The notes beneath the pieces are model-generated. The model saw only the letters and a list, made by a program, of their open reading frames with translations. It did not search any database and was not told the origin of the DNA. Made by a program: the position numbers and the translations under genes. 64,000 nt of DNA from Ulota crispa (taxonomy: Eukaryota; Streptophyta; Bryopsida; Orthotrichales; Orthotrichaceae): the NCBI GenBank assembly GCA_963920765.1, contig OY987246.1, forward strand, positions 8,868,501-8,932,500. Reading direction: 5' to 3'. Every line of letters begins with the position of its first letter. The stretch's first letter is position 1. Shown here in pieces: positions 36,739-47,342 of the stretch.

Positions 36739-37365
36739 CGTGAAATTCATAGTTTCAGGAGCAGAATCGAAGAGAAACTGGTAGAGCTCAGTGTAAGAAG
36801 GGCGTTGCTCCTCATCCAGTCGTGTTACAAGCTCTGCAAACACATGCTTGTTCCGAAATGCAGAGGCCGTGTCAGCTCCAGAGTTCTGTTGCTGCTCATA
36901 CCAGGACCACACAGGCAAATGAGGCCCAGTTTTATATTAGGGCCCCGACCCAATTCCGAGTCATCTACTGTGCCATCAATCAATCGGGCTCAAATTTTTA
37001 TTGACCTTGATATAAAGCCCCAAGGCCCAATTGATGGCTCAATTTCATATTAATAAATTGAGTCCATGTTCTTGAATTGGATCAATAAACCCAATTTTTT
37101 TTGGCTTGAACCTTAAATATTGACACCAAAATCTTGGCACACAAATGGTCATGTCATCAACAAGACCAATTGGACCAACCCTCAATGGTCCCATTCAAGG
37201 ATTTGAGCAATCTCATTGGTTCATTTTGGGTTCATTCTGGCTGTTCTTAAATTGGGTCAATAATTAGGCAGCGGCCTTAAGGTCATACATAACATTCAGT
37301 AGCTTGAAGAGAGGCTGCCCTTTCCTCTCTTCAGGCATCATCCATGAACTTCATCTTGACAATTT

Positions 37366-37424
<59 letters not shown>

Positions 37425-39160
37425 TTTTTGACACATTTGACCCTCTCGAAGTGTGTGCACTGAACTAAGCCTCCCTTTCATAAACTCTGACAAATTCAGC
37501 CAAGTGTGGAATATTTCACACCATTCTCTTGGAGGGAGGGCAGCTTTTACTAGTGCTACTGAATATTATGTAAGGTCGGAATACCATAAACCATTACTCC
37601 CCTTTAATGGCAAAGTAGACTGGTCTAAAACCAACAAAAGCTGACTTTGAAAAAGATTTTGATAATTTATTATTTTCTTGCATTTGATTTGTTCACACTT
37701 TTTTTGGAACAAAATTTTAGAGGTAGCTGTTTTTGGTGAACCTATGAAACAAGAATGGGTCCAAACAAAGAATCCACATTTATATTGCATAAAAATTTGA
37801 TTCTTGATGATTTTTTTTAATTTAATTTTTAATTTTCATTCTTCCTTATCCTTGTTTTTGCACATATTGAGCTCAATTCCTCAAGAGATTCCCCATATCT
37901 TATAGGCTAAAATGCTTATTTTAACGATTTATGGTATTTTCTACCTTACCTGGAGGTTCTGTGACGCAAGGTCTTCAACTGCAGTCCCAAATCTGGTGAT
38001 CAGGATGGCCTGGGGAGACAAACCAAGCAACGCCACTAGGTCCTTCTGCGCAAGCAACTCATCCACGAACTGGTTCCACATGGTAGTCATACTAAAACTC
38101 CCGGGGCAAGCGGCGTGCATGTCTTGCATGAACCTCCAAAGGTTACTCTCCAAGAGCCGCTCTTCACCACCCACATGCAAACGGTGACACAGAGCTTTCT
38201 GATGGCGAGTGTGAAGTGCAGTACCCGAGAGCTTTGCAGCGATCCTCTCACGTACTTCATCATGAAATTCTACCAAATACATGCTTCGCAAGGGCGAAAC
38301 AATCACTTGCTCCTCTTCATTCCCTACATCCCAACTGTGGTGCTCTCTGACATGGATATCAGCCTCCATCAGTTTGATCTTCTCAGTGAGGTCCCACACG
38401 TTGAACTCCAGGAGCTGGATCTTGCGTGTCGCTAGGAGGTGCTTGTTCTGCAGCTCTTCCACTTTGTCCAGAATCTCGAAGCCTTCCATGATGTGCTCCT
38501 CATCCAAGACTTTTTTCAGTTCAGCAGGATCATCACAACACAGATCCCGTCCACAGATTCGAGAGGCTAAAGCAGGGTCCACCAATGCCTTGACGAAATT
38601 CGCCACTTTGTGAGGCTCCTCCACTTGCTCGGCAACTTGCTTGCAAATCTGTTTCAGGCTGACTTTTTCATGGTCGGTGGTGAAGATGGACTCCACCGTG
38701 TATCCGTCGAGGTAAGACGCCAGGTCCATTGGAGGGGTCAGCTTTTCGGTTAGCTTGCCTTCCACTGGGTCCAGGTGCAACATGGTCGATTGAATGTACC
38801 CCTCCATCGCTACATGCTGCACCTGTCCTATTATACGCCCTCCATGAAAAACTTGTAGATGTTCACAAGCAAATACCAGGCCAAATCCGCCATTGCCAAG
38901 CTGTGCACTTCCTGTTTTATCACTCCTTTCCCCGGTACTGCCTTATATCCCTCCGTTGTATTCACGCCAGCAACAATGCAGGGAGTTCCTGCAAGAGACA
39001 CTTTGTAAAGAACACTTACTCAGTCACAAATTCAAGCAACTAAAACATTCATGTCTGAAAGAATCTGGATTTAACATACCTTCATCTCCGCGACAAGATG
39101 GTTGAGGGACGTGGCCAGGGTCAGGAGAGGTCAACCGTTTTTGAACCGTAGAAGTTCGCG
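36739..39160 (-). pseudogene. Unidentified gene, three or more exons, probably frameshifted
   Basis: The core is a 291-codon open stretch (38822-37950) with balanced amino-acid use, for example LDPVEGKLTEKLTPPMDLAS, VANFVKALVDPALASRICG, a coiled-coil-like EELQNKHLLATRKIQLLEF and MTTMWNQFVDELLAQ. It ends at a good donor (CAG then GTAAGG at 37949). A possible next exon is 36885-36739 (NSGADTASAFRNKHVFAEL, RPSYTELYQF). Upstream, 38988-38834 after a TTGCAG acceptor reads VHSLAMADLAWYLLVNIYKF, then hits a stop, while the core frame is open over the same bases (GNGGFGLVFACEHLQVF). An exon ending at 39080 (donor GTATGT) reads on in frame into the first. The simplest reading is a one-base slip in the T run near 38852. 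I do not recognise the family; GNGGFG resembles a kinase glycine loop, but no other kinase motif follows. No start codon or final stop was identified. Confidence 0.4.
37369..37419. repeat. (AT)n microsatellite
   Basis: About 25 uninterrupted AT units. It lies between the 36.8-kb and 38-kb exons of the unidentified gene, so it would be intronic if that model is right. Confidence 0.95.
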
Positions 39161-39880
39161 TGACATGCCCGGATTATAAAATTTCCACTTTGGGAACAGA
39201 GAATTACCCTCATGTTAGATATACAGGAATGAAGAGTCAAATAACAGTACATCTCCAAGCTAATGTAAGAACATGAAATTCGAAAATGTCACATGAAGAA
39301 TTAATTAAATACCACATAGATCCTCTCTGTGAAGAGCAACCAAAACGTGATAACCTTTGGACTAAACAACCATCCAAATCAAGACGGTTTGATGTATTTC
39401 TTTTACGGCTTCGTACCCAAAGAAAAGCCTGACCTTTAAGATACAGAACATCAAGTTCAATACAAAAGTTAAACTAGAATCTTTGTATTGGAATAATATG
39501 AGATCATTTGACCTCCTCAACATACCATTAAAGCACTAACTCACCGAATTTGAAAGGTAACCAGTGTACTACTCTATAATATTAATCTGCAAAATCATTC
39601 AGGACATGTTGTATCCTTATCTGGTCTAAGAAAACAAACCAAGCACATTATGAAAATGCTTGAAACATCCTCCCCAGCTTTCAGGGGGACTCACTAGATT
39701 GAAGACCTCTGCATCAACAAAAAAGCGCTAATCTATCCTCAAATCCTTGAAAACTGATGCACGTGGATAACGTCCAGGATCCTGGAGAGTCATAGTTTCG
39801 GTGTGAATTTACGTCTTCAGCGATCTAACTACAAAGACTAAAGAACACATATCCCAACAGCTTGTTGAATGAGCACGAAC

Positions 39881-40984
39881 TCATGAAACTTTAATGGTAG
39901 AAGCTCCCTTTGCTAATGTCAGAGTTTGCGCAGGTGCAGGGTCTTGAAAGTCTTCCTGCAATACAGATATCGACAATGTCAACATTTATCCTCACTTTCA
40001 CCAATAGAAACAATCAATCACCACTGTAACAGAGGCTATGTAAAAAAAAGGCAAATCCAGCCATCATATAGCATTTCAGAAAACCTGAAGCAAATTGAAA
40101 TCTGGCTGAAACTAACCGGATTGTAAACCACAGTGATGTACAGGGAACAGCTCGGACAGCGAGCAATTTCTTCGCCAAGCTTAAGATCAGCCTGCAAAAT
40201 GCAACAGAATTTAGCAAAAATACAAAGAACGTCAAAGGTCGCTAAAATTCACAAATTAATGAGAGTTCAAAATCTCCCAAAGGCAGTAGATTGTTGAATC
40301 CAATTATAGATACAGAGCACCTCAAAGACACGTAACAATCGTCGACATGACTCTGTAATTATCAAGCCCTACTGCCCATGTATTCCGTAAACAATACGGC
40401 CAACACCTGGAGTCGCTAATCAAAAAGCGGCAGCGACTTTATTACTCTCAGTCATATCGCAACTAAGTTGTTAAAAACCCTAAATTAGGGTTTGGTCATG
40501 CCTAAACCCTAAACCCGAAAGATTTCACAGATTTCGTAAAATCGAAAGAGATTCAAAGATTGCCGACATTCACAGCTTCAGTATAGTTTAGATTCTCCCA
40601 AAAATAGTGGATTATTAGGTCCAATTATTGCGAACTGCTTTAGTGTACCTCAGATACTCGTAACAAGACTTGAAACAAATATCAAACCCCAGTGCACCGT
40701 CGACAACACAAGCAACGCTCGGAGTCGCTAATCAGCAAGCGGCAGCAAAAAGTTTACACTTATTCGAATCGCAACGAAATTGCTAAGTCCTAAATTAGGG
40801 TAAATATTTAAGAGATACCAAAATTAGGGCTTGGAACCCCTGTAAACTAAGGAAAAATGCTATACGAGCTACGGCAACATACCTTGGTAATCTGGAAGAG
40901 GTCGCCGCAGGGACAGGGATACGTGAAAGCTTGAATCTCATCGCTCCACTCCATGTCTTCGATTTCCACGTCGTCGTACGACAT
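39881..40984 (-). CDS. DPH3: Diphthamide biosynthesis protein 3 (CSL zinc-finger protein)
   Basis: Three exons, 40984-40883, 40191-40117 and 39955-39881, give 83 residues, the usual length of the family. Both introns are GT-AG. The N-terminus MSYDDVEIEDMEW, the zinc ligands C24 and C26 (PCPCGD) and C46 and C49 (CPSC), and the W13/F20 positions are those of the DPH-type CSL zinc ribbon. DPH3 binds iron or zinc and passes electrons to the DPH1-DPH2 radical enzyme in the first step of diphthamide formation on elongation factor 2. The same protein in yeast (Kti11) also serves Elongator-dependent tRNA wobble-uridine modification. It acts in the cytosol. No paralogue is seen nearby. Intron 1 (40192-40882) is long and carries telo-box motifs and a tandem duplication. 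Confidence 0.96.
40273..40803. repeat. Tandem duplication, about 320 bp, within DPH3 intron 1
   Basis: Two diverged copies start TCTCCCAAA at 40273 and 40594 and share GTCGACA, GGAGTCGCTAATCA, AAGCGGCAGC, TCGCAAC and CTAAATTAGGG. Both lie in intron 1. Divergence is clear, so the duplication is not recent. Confidence 0.75.
40475..40516. promoter_or_regulatory. Cluster of telo-box motifs
   Basis: AAACCCTAA at 40475-40483, its reverse TTAGGGTTT at 40486-40494, and AAACCCTAAACCC at 40504-40516. Telo-boxes of this sequence are known near the starts of plant genes for the translation machinery, which would suit DPH3. Here they fall inside intron 1. A regulatory role is inference from motif and position only. 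Confidence 0.4.
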
Positions 40985-41449
40985 GGTGACCGAAATTCGG
41001 CTGCAAGCTCCCGTTCAAAACTCCGAATCAATCACTCTTCTTCCCTCGCAAGACCAACGCAAAACGCAGAACAACTGAAAACGATTGTTTGATTGCTGGA
41101 AGGACTCTCACGCAATCTCTAATCCCAACCGCCGTCAGCGACAAACTTTTAGATTCAAGTTGACGGGCCACATCAGCTTGATACTTTTACAGTTTTACGT
41201 TGTTCTGGAAGCCTTTTACTTTCTGATTCCAATGCTACAAAAGCAGACCATTAGTATTCGATGTGAAGAATCAGAAAAAATAAAATTTGAAACTTGAAGG
41301 TTTAGGGTTACATGAGCTCCCGACGTAAACCTTCTTCCTATGTATTTCTGACTTGGCCACTCTGGCTCGTGAAAGCGAACGTAAAAGTGACTTTTTGCTT
41401 GTCGTCCCTACAAGCAACATATCTTGTAAGCTTCACTACCTGGGTAACC

Positions 41450-42594
41450 GTCATCCACCCCGGGTCTAACTTTCATCCACTTCATGCACTTCAGGTCTAA
41501 CTTTCATCCATTTCAGGTCTAACTTTCATCCATTTCAGGTCTAACTTTCATCCATTTCAGGTCTAACTTTCATCCACTTCATGCATTTCAGGTCTAACTT
41601 TCATCCACTTCATGCACTTCAGGTCTAACTTTCATCCACTTCATCCACTTCAGGTCTAACTATCATCCACTCGGGTCTAATTATCATGCACCTCAGGTCT
41701 AACTATCATCCACCTCAGGTCTAACTATCAAGTATATTGGGTCTACATGCCATCCGTACGGTCTAGATATTATCCATATAGAGTATAGTTATCATCCATA
41801 TAGAGTATAGTTATCATCCATATATAGTGCATTTATCATCCATTTAGAGTGTTTTTATCATCCATACATAATATAGTTATCATCCACATTAGGTCTAACT
41901 ATCATCCATATTAAGTCTACCTATTACCCGTATTAGGTCTAACTATCATCCACCTCAGGTCTAACGATTATCCAACTCATATCCGACTATCATCCATCTC
42001 GGCTAACTATCAAGTATAGTGGGTCTATACACCATCCCTACGGTCTGGATATCATCCATATAGAGTGTATTTAGCATCCATTCCGAGTGTGATTATCATC
42101 CATTCCGAGTGTGATTATCATCCATTCCGAGTGTGTTTATCATCCATTCCGAGTGTGTTTATCATCCATTCCGAGTGTGTTTATCATCCATTCCGAGTGT
42201 GTTTATCATCCATTCCGAGTGTGTTTATCATCCATTCCGAGTGTGTTTATCATCCATATAGAGTGTATTTATCATCCATTCCAAGTGTGTTTATCATCCA
42301 TTTTGAGTGTGTTTATCATCCATTCCGAGTGTGTTTATCATCCATTTTGAGTGTGTTTATCATCCATTCCGAGTGTGTTTATCATCCATTCCGAGTGTGT
42401 TTATCATCCATTCCGAGTGTGTTTATCATCCATTCCGAGTGTGTTTATCATCCATTCCAAGTGTGTTTATCATCCATTCCAAGTGTGTTTATCATCCATT
42501 CAGAGTATAGTTATCATCCACATTTGGTCTAACTATCATCCATATTAGGTCTAACTATCATCTGTATCAGGTCTAACTATCATCCACGTTGGGT
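41450..42594. repeat. 22-bp minisatellite, about 50 units
   Basis: The array is built of 22-bp units centred on (A/T)TCATCCA. Sub-families follow one another: AGGTCTAACTTTCATCCACT-type units (41460-41660), AGGTCTAACTATCATCCACC-type (41650-41740), ATAGAGTATAGTTATCATCC-type (41775-41880), a second mixed block (41880-42060), then about 18 nearly identical CCGAGTGTGTTTATCATCCA units (42080-42490), and mixed units to the end. The unit length holds even where the sequence differs. The open frames of up to 155 codons here are a by-product of stop-free repeats. A TTAA-type element is inserted in the last unit. Confidence 0.95.
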
Positions 42595-42598
42595 TTAA

Positions 42599-43505
42599 CC
42601 CTTTGAGGAGCACGCGACCATATTTTGGTCGCTAGGAGTGGTTTTTGGACTATAGGTTGAAATTGCTCAATAATTTGGAATTTGGTCTTGAAGAACGCAT
42701 GCGATCACAAGAATCTTGCATCCATTGAAAAAATAACAATGCAATCGGGTATCTGAGTTTACAAATAATGGTGTTTATACAACATGGCTTCAAAATACGT
42801 ATCCATTTTTTGTCAAAGATGGATCAAAGCAACAACACAATACATCAAGTATGCAAGAAAAATGTCAATTTTCAATTGCACCATTCTAAAAAAATTCAAA
42901 TTGCCTAAGAAATATACTTGTATTGTTTTCCTATACGATAGTAGTATAATTGTAGTATTTGAAAATCTACTAAAATAACCTTGTCATTTTGGCTTTAAAA
43001 TTAGTCATCCTACATTTAAGGCCAATTCTTGATTGTTTTCACCAATTGGATTTTCCAAAATAATCATCAAATTTCTTGTAGAATCGTATTAGGGTAGCAA
43101 AGAAAGTGGGGTTTTTGGCCCTTTTTGTCCACTTAGCTACACCTTGTGATTGCTATTTTTGTTTATTTTGTGTGAAACCACTCTTATTGTAAAGGTGGGA
43201 AACCCTGCTTTTTAGAAATGTAAGACTCTTTTCAATAAAAACATGCATGAAGCATTAACATTCAAAGCCACACAAGCATGAAACATTAAAGATTTTTCGC
43301 ATATTGCTCACTCATTCATTTTAATGTTTCACCTTCAACAATAGATCTAGTTGAAATTTTGGTACTTTACACTAAACAAGGTTTACTTCCCATTCACACA
43401 GTTGGACTACTGACAAAGGGTCCATATTTGAATCAATTGCACATCTAAACTTACTGCCCCTGTTTTTAAGTGAATTTTGTGAAAATAGGTGTGGTCCTTA
43501 AAGGG
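42599..43505 (+). mobile_element. TTAA-type (piggyBac-like) non-autonomous element, copy 1
   Basis: It is flanked by TTAA on both sides (42595-42598 and 43506-43509). Terminal inverted repeats are CCCTTTGAGGAGCACGC and, reversed, CCCTTTAAGGACCACAC. The length is 907 bp. It lies in the minisatellite, whose style of sequence (GGGTCTACCCATC) resumes after the right end. A related copy lies at 32639-33542. TTAA target sites and CCC-starting termini are hallmarks of piggyBac elements. No transposase reading frame is present. Confidence 0.85.
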
Positions 43506-43734
43506 TTAACTAGCTTCCGGCCCGGGTCTACCCATCGTCTCCCTCGATCCGCCCTCGTAGGGAATTTTAGAGCCCGTCGGACGTTGCCTCCGAGGCAATC
43601 CAGTGTCACCAACGGGAGCTCGTCGCTTCAAAACTCCCGCACTCAAGCGCCCCGTCCGCTTGAGATTCCACCATCTCCCTTTCAACTGCACTGCCGTCTA
43701 AGCTATGCACTCTCAACCCGCGCGAACCAGGGCG

Positions 43735-46254
43735 ATGGCGGACTCGGAGTCTGTAGAAACGCTCACCTGGCTCACGCACGCTCTGTCTGGCGTGAACTCC
43801 CTGCGCGGGGTGGAGCTTGACACGCGCCATGGACTCCTGCACCAACTCCACGCCATGTCCATGGTGCTCTTGTGGATCCTCTCGTATGCCGCGAAGATCC
43901 TGCTCTCGATCTTGCCCTCTCTCGTGCCCGTGCCTGTTTTAACTCCTACTTTGAAGATACTGAGCACTCTCGCAGAATTGTACGATACGAGCTCGTCTGA
44001 GGAGGTGGACGGTCGAGGGCTTCAGCTGGTGGATTTCTCGAAAAGTCCAATCGCAAGAGCTCTCACTCAGGTTTGGAGAGTATTTAAATTCTTTCGTTAA
44101 GTTGATGATTGCAGTAAGTTGCAGCGATTTTTTTAATATTTATTTTGGACCGGTAGGTGTTGGCTTTAGTGAATGACGTACCGGCCTCCTCCAACAAGTA
44201 CGAATTTCTGCAAGATCTGGCTGATAGAGTGATCGAAGAAAACAGAGTGGAGGGCGTGAAATTTAATGCTGTCAACCAAGCGGCGTTGAGACGAGGCTTT
44301 TCCCGGACGATCAACCTCCTTGGACTGTCTCTGGAGAGTCGCCAACAGCGCGGCTCATTTTTAAGGTGCGGTTTGCGGTTTTGCTTCTTCGGTTTTCAAA
44401 TTCCATGGTCGCAAGTTTGTGCCTTAAGATCTCTTATTTCTTTACGTTTTCGTGCCTCTTATGAGCTTTGAATTTGATTGACCGATTCTTCTCTCGTGAG
44501 CATCATCTCCTCTTTTCAAAATTATTATTTCCAGTATTTTTTAGGCCATGTTGTTCAGTTCCGTTTACGAGCCTTTCATTCTCTTTGCTGGTGATGAACC
44601 GAAATCGAGTTTGTGGCTCTGGATATGGTGTTTTCTTGCTTTTACTTTTGCTTTTGTTTTTGGCAAAATCGAACGACGTATGGACCGCTTTAATACCATC
44701 TTCTCTAATGTCACATTCTTCTCTGTTCTCTCACCAAACCTTAGCCTGCACAGGTTGAAGCAACAAGCGTAAAACCTGAACCAACATTATGTGCCATTAG
44801 GAGGCAGATCACAATTTGAAGATAATCCATAGCAATTACAACGAATTTGTAGTAACAAGTGTCCAGGGTGACCTTTCCGTACTGTAGTACTTTTGCAGTG
44901 TATTTCATGTTAACTAATACAACGTTGGTTGTGATGCAGTCGAATGATGAGGCAGTCCAGCGCTTTGTTACCAAGTGTGGCTCTTCCAGGACCGTTCCTC
45001 AAAATCCAGTCACTTATTGGGAACATTCTGTCCCCACTGATCGCATTATTGATCCCAAGCTCCAACTCCTATGGAGCAGCGCATCTTGCAAACTCCGTAG
45101 ACGCAGATATAGCCGAGAAATTCGCTAAGGAACTTCTATGGATGGCGGAGAAGATGCAAAGCTGTGGTGTGATGGAAGAAGCCGTCCAACAATGGAGCTC
45201 GGTGCCAGCACTGGCAGAGCTTTCTCTGTGCGCTTCTCCTAAAGTTCAAAAGTCTCTTGTCCGCCTTTCTGGTATATTTCTCTTCCCTTGCACTTATTTC
45301 CTAGTAGTCACGCATTGTCATTGTCAATTCAGGCCGAGTTTAGCCCCTAGATTCCCGGCTTGAGCCTCATGTTTTTAACACCTTTCAGTAGGGCATTAGG
45401 GGTCTTTCTTTTGGTCAGTTTTCTTTGTTTTGTGACTAATAGATACAAGGGAAAATTTCATGGATACCCTGAAGTTTGCAATATTTTCATAGATACTCCT
45501 GCTTTTTCAGAAATATCACAAATACCCTTGGACCAAAAATTTAGGCGTTTGTTTTGTTGTGCATGTCACTTCCCTTCTTCCTTTGTACTCAGACTACTTC
45601 TTCCTTGTTATGCGTGCACACAAAGGAAGAAGGGAAGTGACATGCACAACAAAACAAACGCCTAAATTTTTGGTCCAAGGGTGTTTGTGATATTTCTGAA
45701 AAAGCAGGGGTATCTATGAAAATATTGCAAACTTTAGGGGTATCTATGAAATTTTCCCTAGATGCAATACTCTTCAGTTATCCTGATTGAATTGGTTATC
45801 TTTAAACCATGAGTCCTTGGTCTTTTAAAGTATAGGTTTACATTTTCTGGTTATAGTGGACTGTTGTATCTGGCACATCATGTCGTTGCTCAGAAACTGA
45901 CCAGGGGATGGTATTGCAGCTCTTCTCTGTGATGGTTTGGTTGGGAACACAAACATACCACAAGAAGTATGCCTCCAGCTGGTACTGTTATGGTTACCTC
46001 TGTTATGCAATGCAACACATGGAGGCGATGGTCCAATATTCAGCACTGCCGAGAAAAGAGATGCAGAGAAGCAGTTGGAACGACTGGTTGCTGAATTACC
46101 GGAGACGGATCAGGAGCAGGTTTTGTCGACCTGGTTGCAAGAGTATGCTCTATCCCAGTCTGATTTTCCAAACCTGCAGAAATGCTACAACAATTGGTAT
46201 TGCTCGACGCGAAAGTTGTTGGAGGTTGACACGCCAAAGAGTATGAGCCAATGA
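43735..46254 (+). CDS. Plant protein resembling the C-terminal region of BTB/POZ proteins, without BTB domain
   Basis: Four exons, 43735-44070, 44157-44365, 44940-45271 and 45920-46254, give 403 residues; introns are GT-AG and phases agree. An in-frame ATG 30 bases upstream (43705) is an alternative start; 43735 was chosen because the sequence from there (MADSESVETL) is acidic and typical of a cytosolic N-terminus. Residues 39-65 are very hydrophobic and could be buried helices or a membrane segment. The end carries SPKVQKSLVRLS, LVLLWLPLLC, LPETDQEQVLSTWLQEYA and FPNLQKCYNNWY. This order (helical region, W-L-P, D-Q-E-x-V-L-x-x-W, P-N-L-x-x-x-Y-x-x-W) resembles the part that follows the BTB domain in some plant BTB/POZ proteins, as far as I recall them. 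No BTB fold precedes it. The molecular role is unknown. Intron 3 holds a MITE. Confidence 0.72.
45449..45758. mobile_element. Mutator-type MITE with long inverted arms, in intron 3
   Basis: The arms of about 140 bp start GGGAAAATTTCAT and are almost perfect reverse complements. The nine bases before (TAGATACAA, 45440-45448) and after (TAGATGCAA, 45759-45767) differ at one position, fitting the 9-bp target-site duplication of Mutator-like elements. It is 310 bp and lies wholly within intron 3 of the 43.7-46.3 kb gene, so its hairpin would be part of the pre-mRNA. A truncated relative is at 33888-34096. Confidence 0.88.
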
Positions 46255-46259
46255 AACGA

Positions 46260-47338
46260 TTCAAAGACAGCTGTATAGTAGTGGAATTACTCAAGATATA
46301 CACTGAGGGTGGATATCTTTTTAGTACAGTAAATCCTATTAAATGGTCTAAACCAAGCACATTTGGTTCATCTCCATATTCATCAAGCAAAAAAACTATG
46401 AAGGTATGATACTGGACTCCCGGAGCTCTCGATTGGCGATCCTGATCATCTTTTAGCTGGCCATCACCGGACTACAACATGAAAACTAGGAGTGTGTGTT
46501 CCGTGGTGGAGCTTGCATGATTTCCAAACATTGGGTCCCAATTATTCGGCTTTCCAGGGGATGCGAAACTTAGAGATGAGTTTCTTAGTATCTAACCATT
46601 CCTTATTCAATATTCTTATGAGCACTTCCGCTCGTCATGTATCTGTACATTTTTGTCCTTAGACGCTGTTCTATCGGTGTTTGTAAATATATTGCAAAGC
46701 AAATTGCATTTTGCTCACTAAAAAAACCAGGAGTACAAGCACAAGTATACATGTGCGGGATATCTTTGTCATTATTCGTTTTTTCTTCCTCCACAAGCCC
46801 ACCAGCGTTTTTTGTGGGAAATTGAGTGGCATATTTTGGTACTGTGGATTGATTAGAATTTTTTGCAAATATATTTCGTTATCGATTGTTGTTTAAATTT
46901 GCTTGCCAGTGTCTCTTGAGTTGGCCGCCAAAAGCAGGTGTCAGCACTTGTCACCTGCTTATCATGGTGAGAGCTACTTTGGTAGCTACCTCAATAAACA
47001 CTTTTAGGAACTTTTTCCACTTTGCCTTTGAGGATAAAGACAATTCAAAGAGATTGCGTATGATTGCTACATAGTATTGTAAAGTAATTTGTAGATGTGT
47101 AAATTTTTTTTACATCCTTATTCTTTGTGAGAGAGCTGCAAACTTTCAATCATACACTATTTTTAACACAAAAGCAAGAGTCTATCTCAATCAACACCCT
47201 CTCCATAAGCCACCTTCCACCTTCATGGCAATGATTTTCCCAGTGTTTGCCTTGCCATAATTTGACTTATTCTTTAGTCAACTTGGTTGACATTTGCTGA
47301 ACCTTGTTCATTGGGGCTTGAACACTAAACCACACACT
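46260..47338. other. 3' flank and intergenic DNA
   Basis: The first part should be the 3' untranslated region of the gene ending at 46254. No further gene is seen; open frames near 46.6-46.9 kb on both strands overlap one another and have no conserved motif. Confidence 0.4.
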
Positions 47339-47342
47339 TTAA

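Noticed and set aside
38860..38990. Protein-kinase glycine loop (GNGGFGLVF)
   Set aside because: None of the later kinase motifs (VAxK, HRD, DFG) follows in any frame, and another frame over the same bases joins better with the upstream exon.
42065..42532. 155-codon open frame on the plus strand with repeating Cys-Val-Tyr-His-Pro translation
   Set aside because: It is a by-product of a 22-bp tandem array that lacks stops; three units make a 22-residue period in any frame.
41450..42594. Possible CRISPR-like array
   Set aside because: Units are directly adjacent with no unique spacers, and the genome is a plant nuclear genome.
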